DNA from: Bacteroidota bacterium
Lineage (GTDB): Bacteria > Bacteroidota > Bacteroidia > 2-12-FULL-35-15
Direction of reading: 5' to 3'
Assembly (NCBI GenBank): GCA_016722565.1
Contig: JADKIU010000003.1
Coordinates: 1 to 64,000, forward strand
Length of the DNA stretch: 64,000 nt
The translations under genes were made by a program, and so were the position numbers. Under the pieces are notes generated by a model. The model ran no database searches and had not been told where the DNA came from. It saw only the letters and a program-made list of their open reading frames with translations. This document shows, piece by piece, positions 62,920-64,000 of this stretch (positions are counted from its first letter, which is position 1; every line of letters starts with the position of its first letter).

Positions 62920-63537
62920 TTATTTTAAATATTCAAACTCTTTTGCATAACGCGAAATCACTTCGGAATTCAAATCTTTTTCTTTATTGATACGGCCCAA
63001 CACTTTCAAGCCGCTATAATCAATAATGATATCTTCTGACAATTGGTGAGGAGCACCATTGAATACGATTCCCAAAATGTTTACACCTCTTCCTTTTAAT
63101 ACATCTATTGTAAGTAAGGAGTGATTGATACTTCCTAAATAGTTTTGGATGACTAATACCACTTCGGCATCAAACTTTTTAATCAAGTCCACCATAAACT
63201 CTTTTCGATTCAGTGGAACCATCAATCCACCAGCACCTTCCATAATTAAGGTATCATTTGTTGATGCAGGCATATTCAATTGATTGATATCAATATCAAT
63301 ACCTTCTAGTTCAGCAGCCGCATGTGGCGACATGTACTGTTTTAACAAATAGCCCTCAGGATGAAATTTACTGACAGGGTTCGTGACCCATTTTTGAACT
63401 TTTGCAGTGTCGGTAGAAAAGAAACTTCCGGTTTGAACGGGTTTCCAATAATCAGCTTTTAAAGCTTCCGTGAGTACAGATGAAACAACGGTTTTTCCAA
63501 CGTCAGTTCCAATCCCGGTAACAAATATCTTTCGCAT
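62920..63537 (-). CDS. bioD: Dethiobiotin synthetase
   Basis: A 205-residue cytosolic ATPase that carboxylates and closes DAPA to dethiobiotin. MRKIFVTGIGTDVGKTVVSSVL holds the P-loop (GTDVGKT, residues 9-15), WKPVQTGSF the substrate Lys, MEGAGGLMVPL the Glu-Gly motif near 115 and IVFNGAPH the base-binding loop. Length is normal. It lies between bioF and bioA on the same strand, and all three are expected to be co-regulated. BioB is not in the window. Confidence 0.93.
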   Translation of the reverse strand: MRKIFVTGIGTDVGKTVVSSVLTEALKADYWKPVQTGSFFSTDTAKVQKWVTNPVSKFHPEGYLLKQYMSPHAAAELEGIDIDINQLNMPASTNDTLIMEGAGGLMVPLNRKEFMVDLIKKFDAEVVLVIQNYLGSINHSLLTIDVLKGRGVNILGIVFNGAPHQLSEDIIIDYSGLKVLGRINKEKDLNSEVISRYAKEFEYLK

Positions 63538-63581
63538 AAATTGTCTTTATGATACTTTTGAACGAAAATATAACTTTTTGG

Positions 63582-64000
63582 TTACTTTACAAAATATCCG
63601 TTTACCGTTGAACAAAGCTTTTTTACCTCTTTTTCGGAATTAAACGAATGCAAACAAATTCGAATACGCTCCTTTCCTTTAGGAACAGTGGGATTAAGAA
63701 TAGGACGAACATCAAATCCTTTGCTTTGAAGTTGATGTGCCATTTTTTTCACAACATCGTTTCCTCCTATTACGATACATTGAATGGGGCTGCTACTTTC
63801 AATTAAAAAAGGTCGTACATGCTTTGAAATGGACGATTTAAAAAGTTCTATATTCTTGTTCAACAATTTAATTTCCTCCTCCTGCGTTTGCAAAAACGAA
63901 TATGCTTCGTGAATTGCCACAAGGCTTCGCATCGGCAATGAAGTGGTATAAATAAATGCACGTGAAAAATTAATCAGATAATCACGCAAAAGTCCGCTAC
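63582..64000 (-). CDS. bioF: 8-amino-7-oxononanoate synthase, C-terminal part (runs off window)
   Basis: Only the last 139 codons lie in the window; the gene continues past 64000. LLRDYLINFSRAFIYTTSLP is the conserved segment downstream of the PLP lysine, and PIQCIVIGGNDVVKKMAHQLQSKGFDVRPILNPTVPKGKERIRICLHSFNSEKEV is the C-terminal domain of BioF and its alpha-oxoamine synthase relatives. The Arg-Ile-Cys-Leu-His is typical. The bioD gene starts 45 bases downstream. A TTG at 63989 is not the start. Confidence 0.88.
   Translation of the reverse strand, partial: SGLLRDYLINFSRAFIYTTSLPMRSLVAIHEAYSFLQTQEEEIKLLNKNIELFKSSISKHVRPFLIESSSPIQCIVIGGNDVVKKMAHQLQSKGFDVRPILNPTVPKGKERIRICLHSFNSEKEVKKLCSTVNGYFVK

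Noticed and set aside
1..64000. tRNA, rRNA, insertion sequences, integrases, toxin-antitoxin pairs, restriction or CRISPR-Cas genes.
   Set aside because: I looked for them in gaps and in the proteins and saw none that I can support.

Overview
The window is AT-rich chromosomal DNA from a member of the Bacteroidota. Evidence for this: four type IX secretion (T9SS) cargo proteins with C-terminal Por-type sorting domains, an exosortase paired with a PID-CTERM-like substrate, four tandem TPR/PD40 (PorE-like) outer-membrane proteins, a DUF4197 lipoprotein, a fused Wzz/BY-kinase, and many TAnnTTTG promoter boxes with TTTG/TTG about 15-20 bases upstream. I cannot place it below class level. I see no rRNA, tRNA, CRISPR array, insertion sequence or prophage.

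Layout. (1) 1-9257, minus strand: a polysaccharide/surface operon read from a tyrosine autokinase through an ABC flippase, a T9SS beta-propeller protein, a GT4 glycosyltransferase, a damaged MBOAT acyltransferase and the start of its partner. (2) 9511-17015: two paralogous T9SS surface proteins facing each other around a PID-CTERM micro-protein and its exosortase, followed by a membrane protein that looks exosortase-associated. (3) 17067-19830: glyA and a 2-oxoacid dehydrogenase E2. (4) 19865-28664: four tandem TPR/PD40 proteins, one with a true OmpA domain. (5) 28697-38066: housekeeping genes (DnaQ-like exonuclease, FAH-family enzyme, DUF4197 lipoprotein), another T9SS protein, two universal stress proteins, a nucleoside phosphorylase and a SirB1-like protein. 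(6) 38068-55789, minus strand: a long O-antigen-type cluster with Wzm/Wzt ABC exporter, three sugar aminotransferases, a sugar ketoisomerase, two PglD/NeuD-type acyltransferases, at least seven glycosyltransferases, a methyltransferase, an O-antigen-ligase-like protein and a PglC-like initiating phosphosugar transferase. (7) 55844-64000: rny/zapA, an M23 peptidase, an alpha/beta hydrolase, a queuosine-precursor transporter, and bioA-bioD-bioF (bioF cut by the window end).

The parts fit a cell-surface theme. The polysaccharide clusters make and export glycan (in this phylum A-LPS is what T9SS cargo is attached to), the PorE-like proteins may tie outer-membrane machinery to peptidoglycan, and the T9SS and exosortase cargo are surface or secreted products.

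A technical pattern runs through the window. At least six genes are broken by what look like single missing bases in homopolymer runs (T9SS genes at 12775-16331 and 31019-34258, the membrane protein at 16516, the glyA start, the wzm start, and part of the MBOAT gene). In each case the other frame continues the expected protein. I read these as probable sequencing contractions rather than true gene loss, and have annotated the full spans. The MBOAT gene carries extra lesions and may be truly dead.
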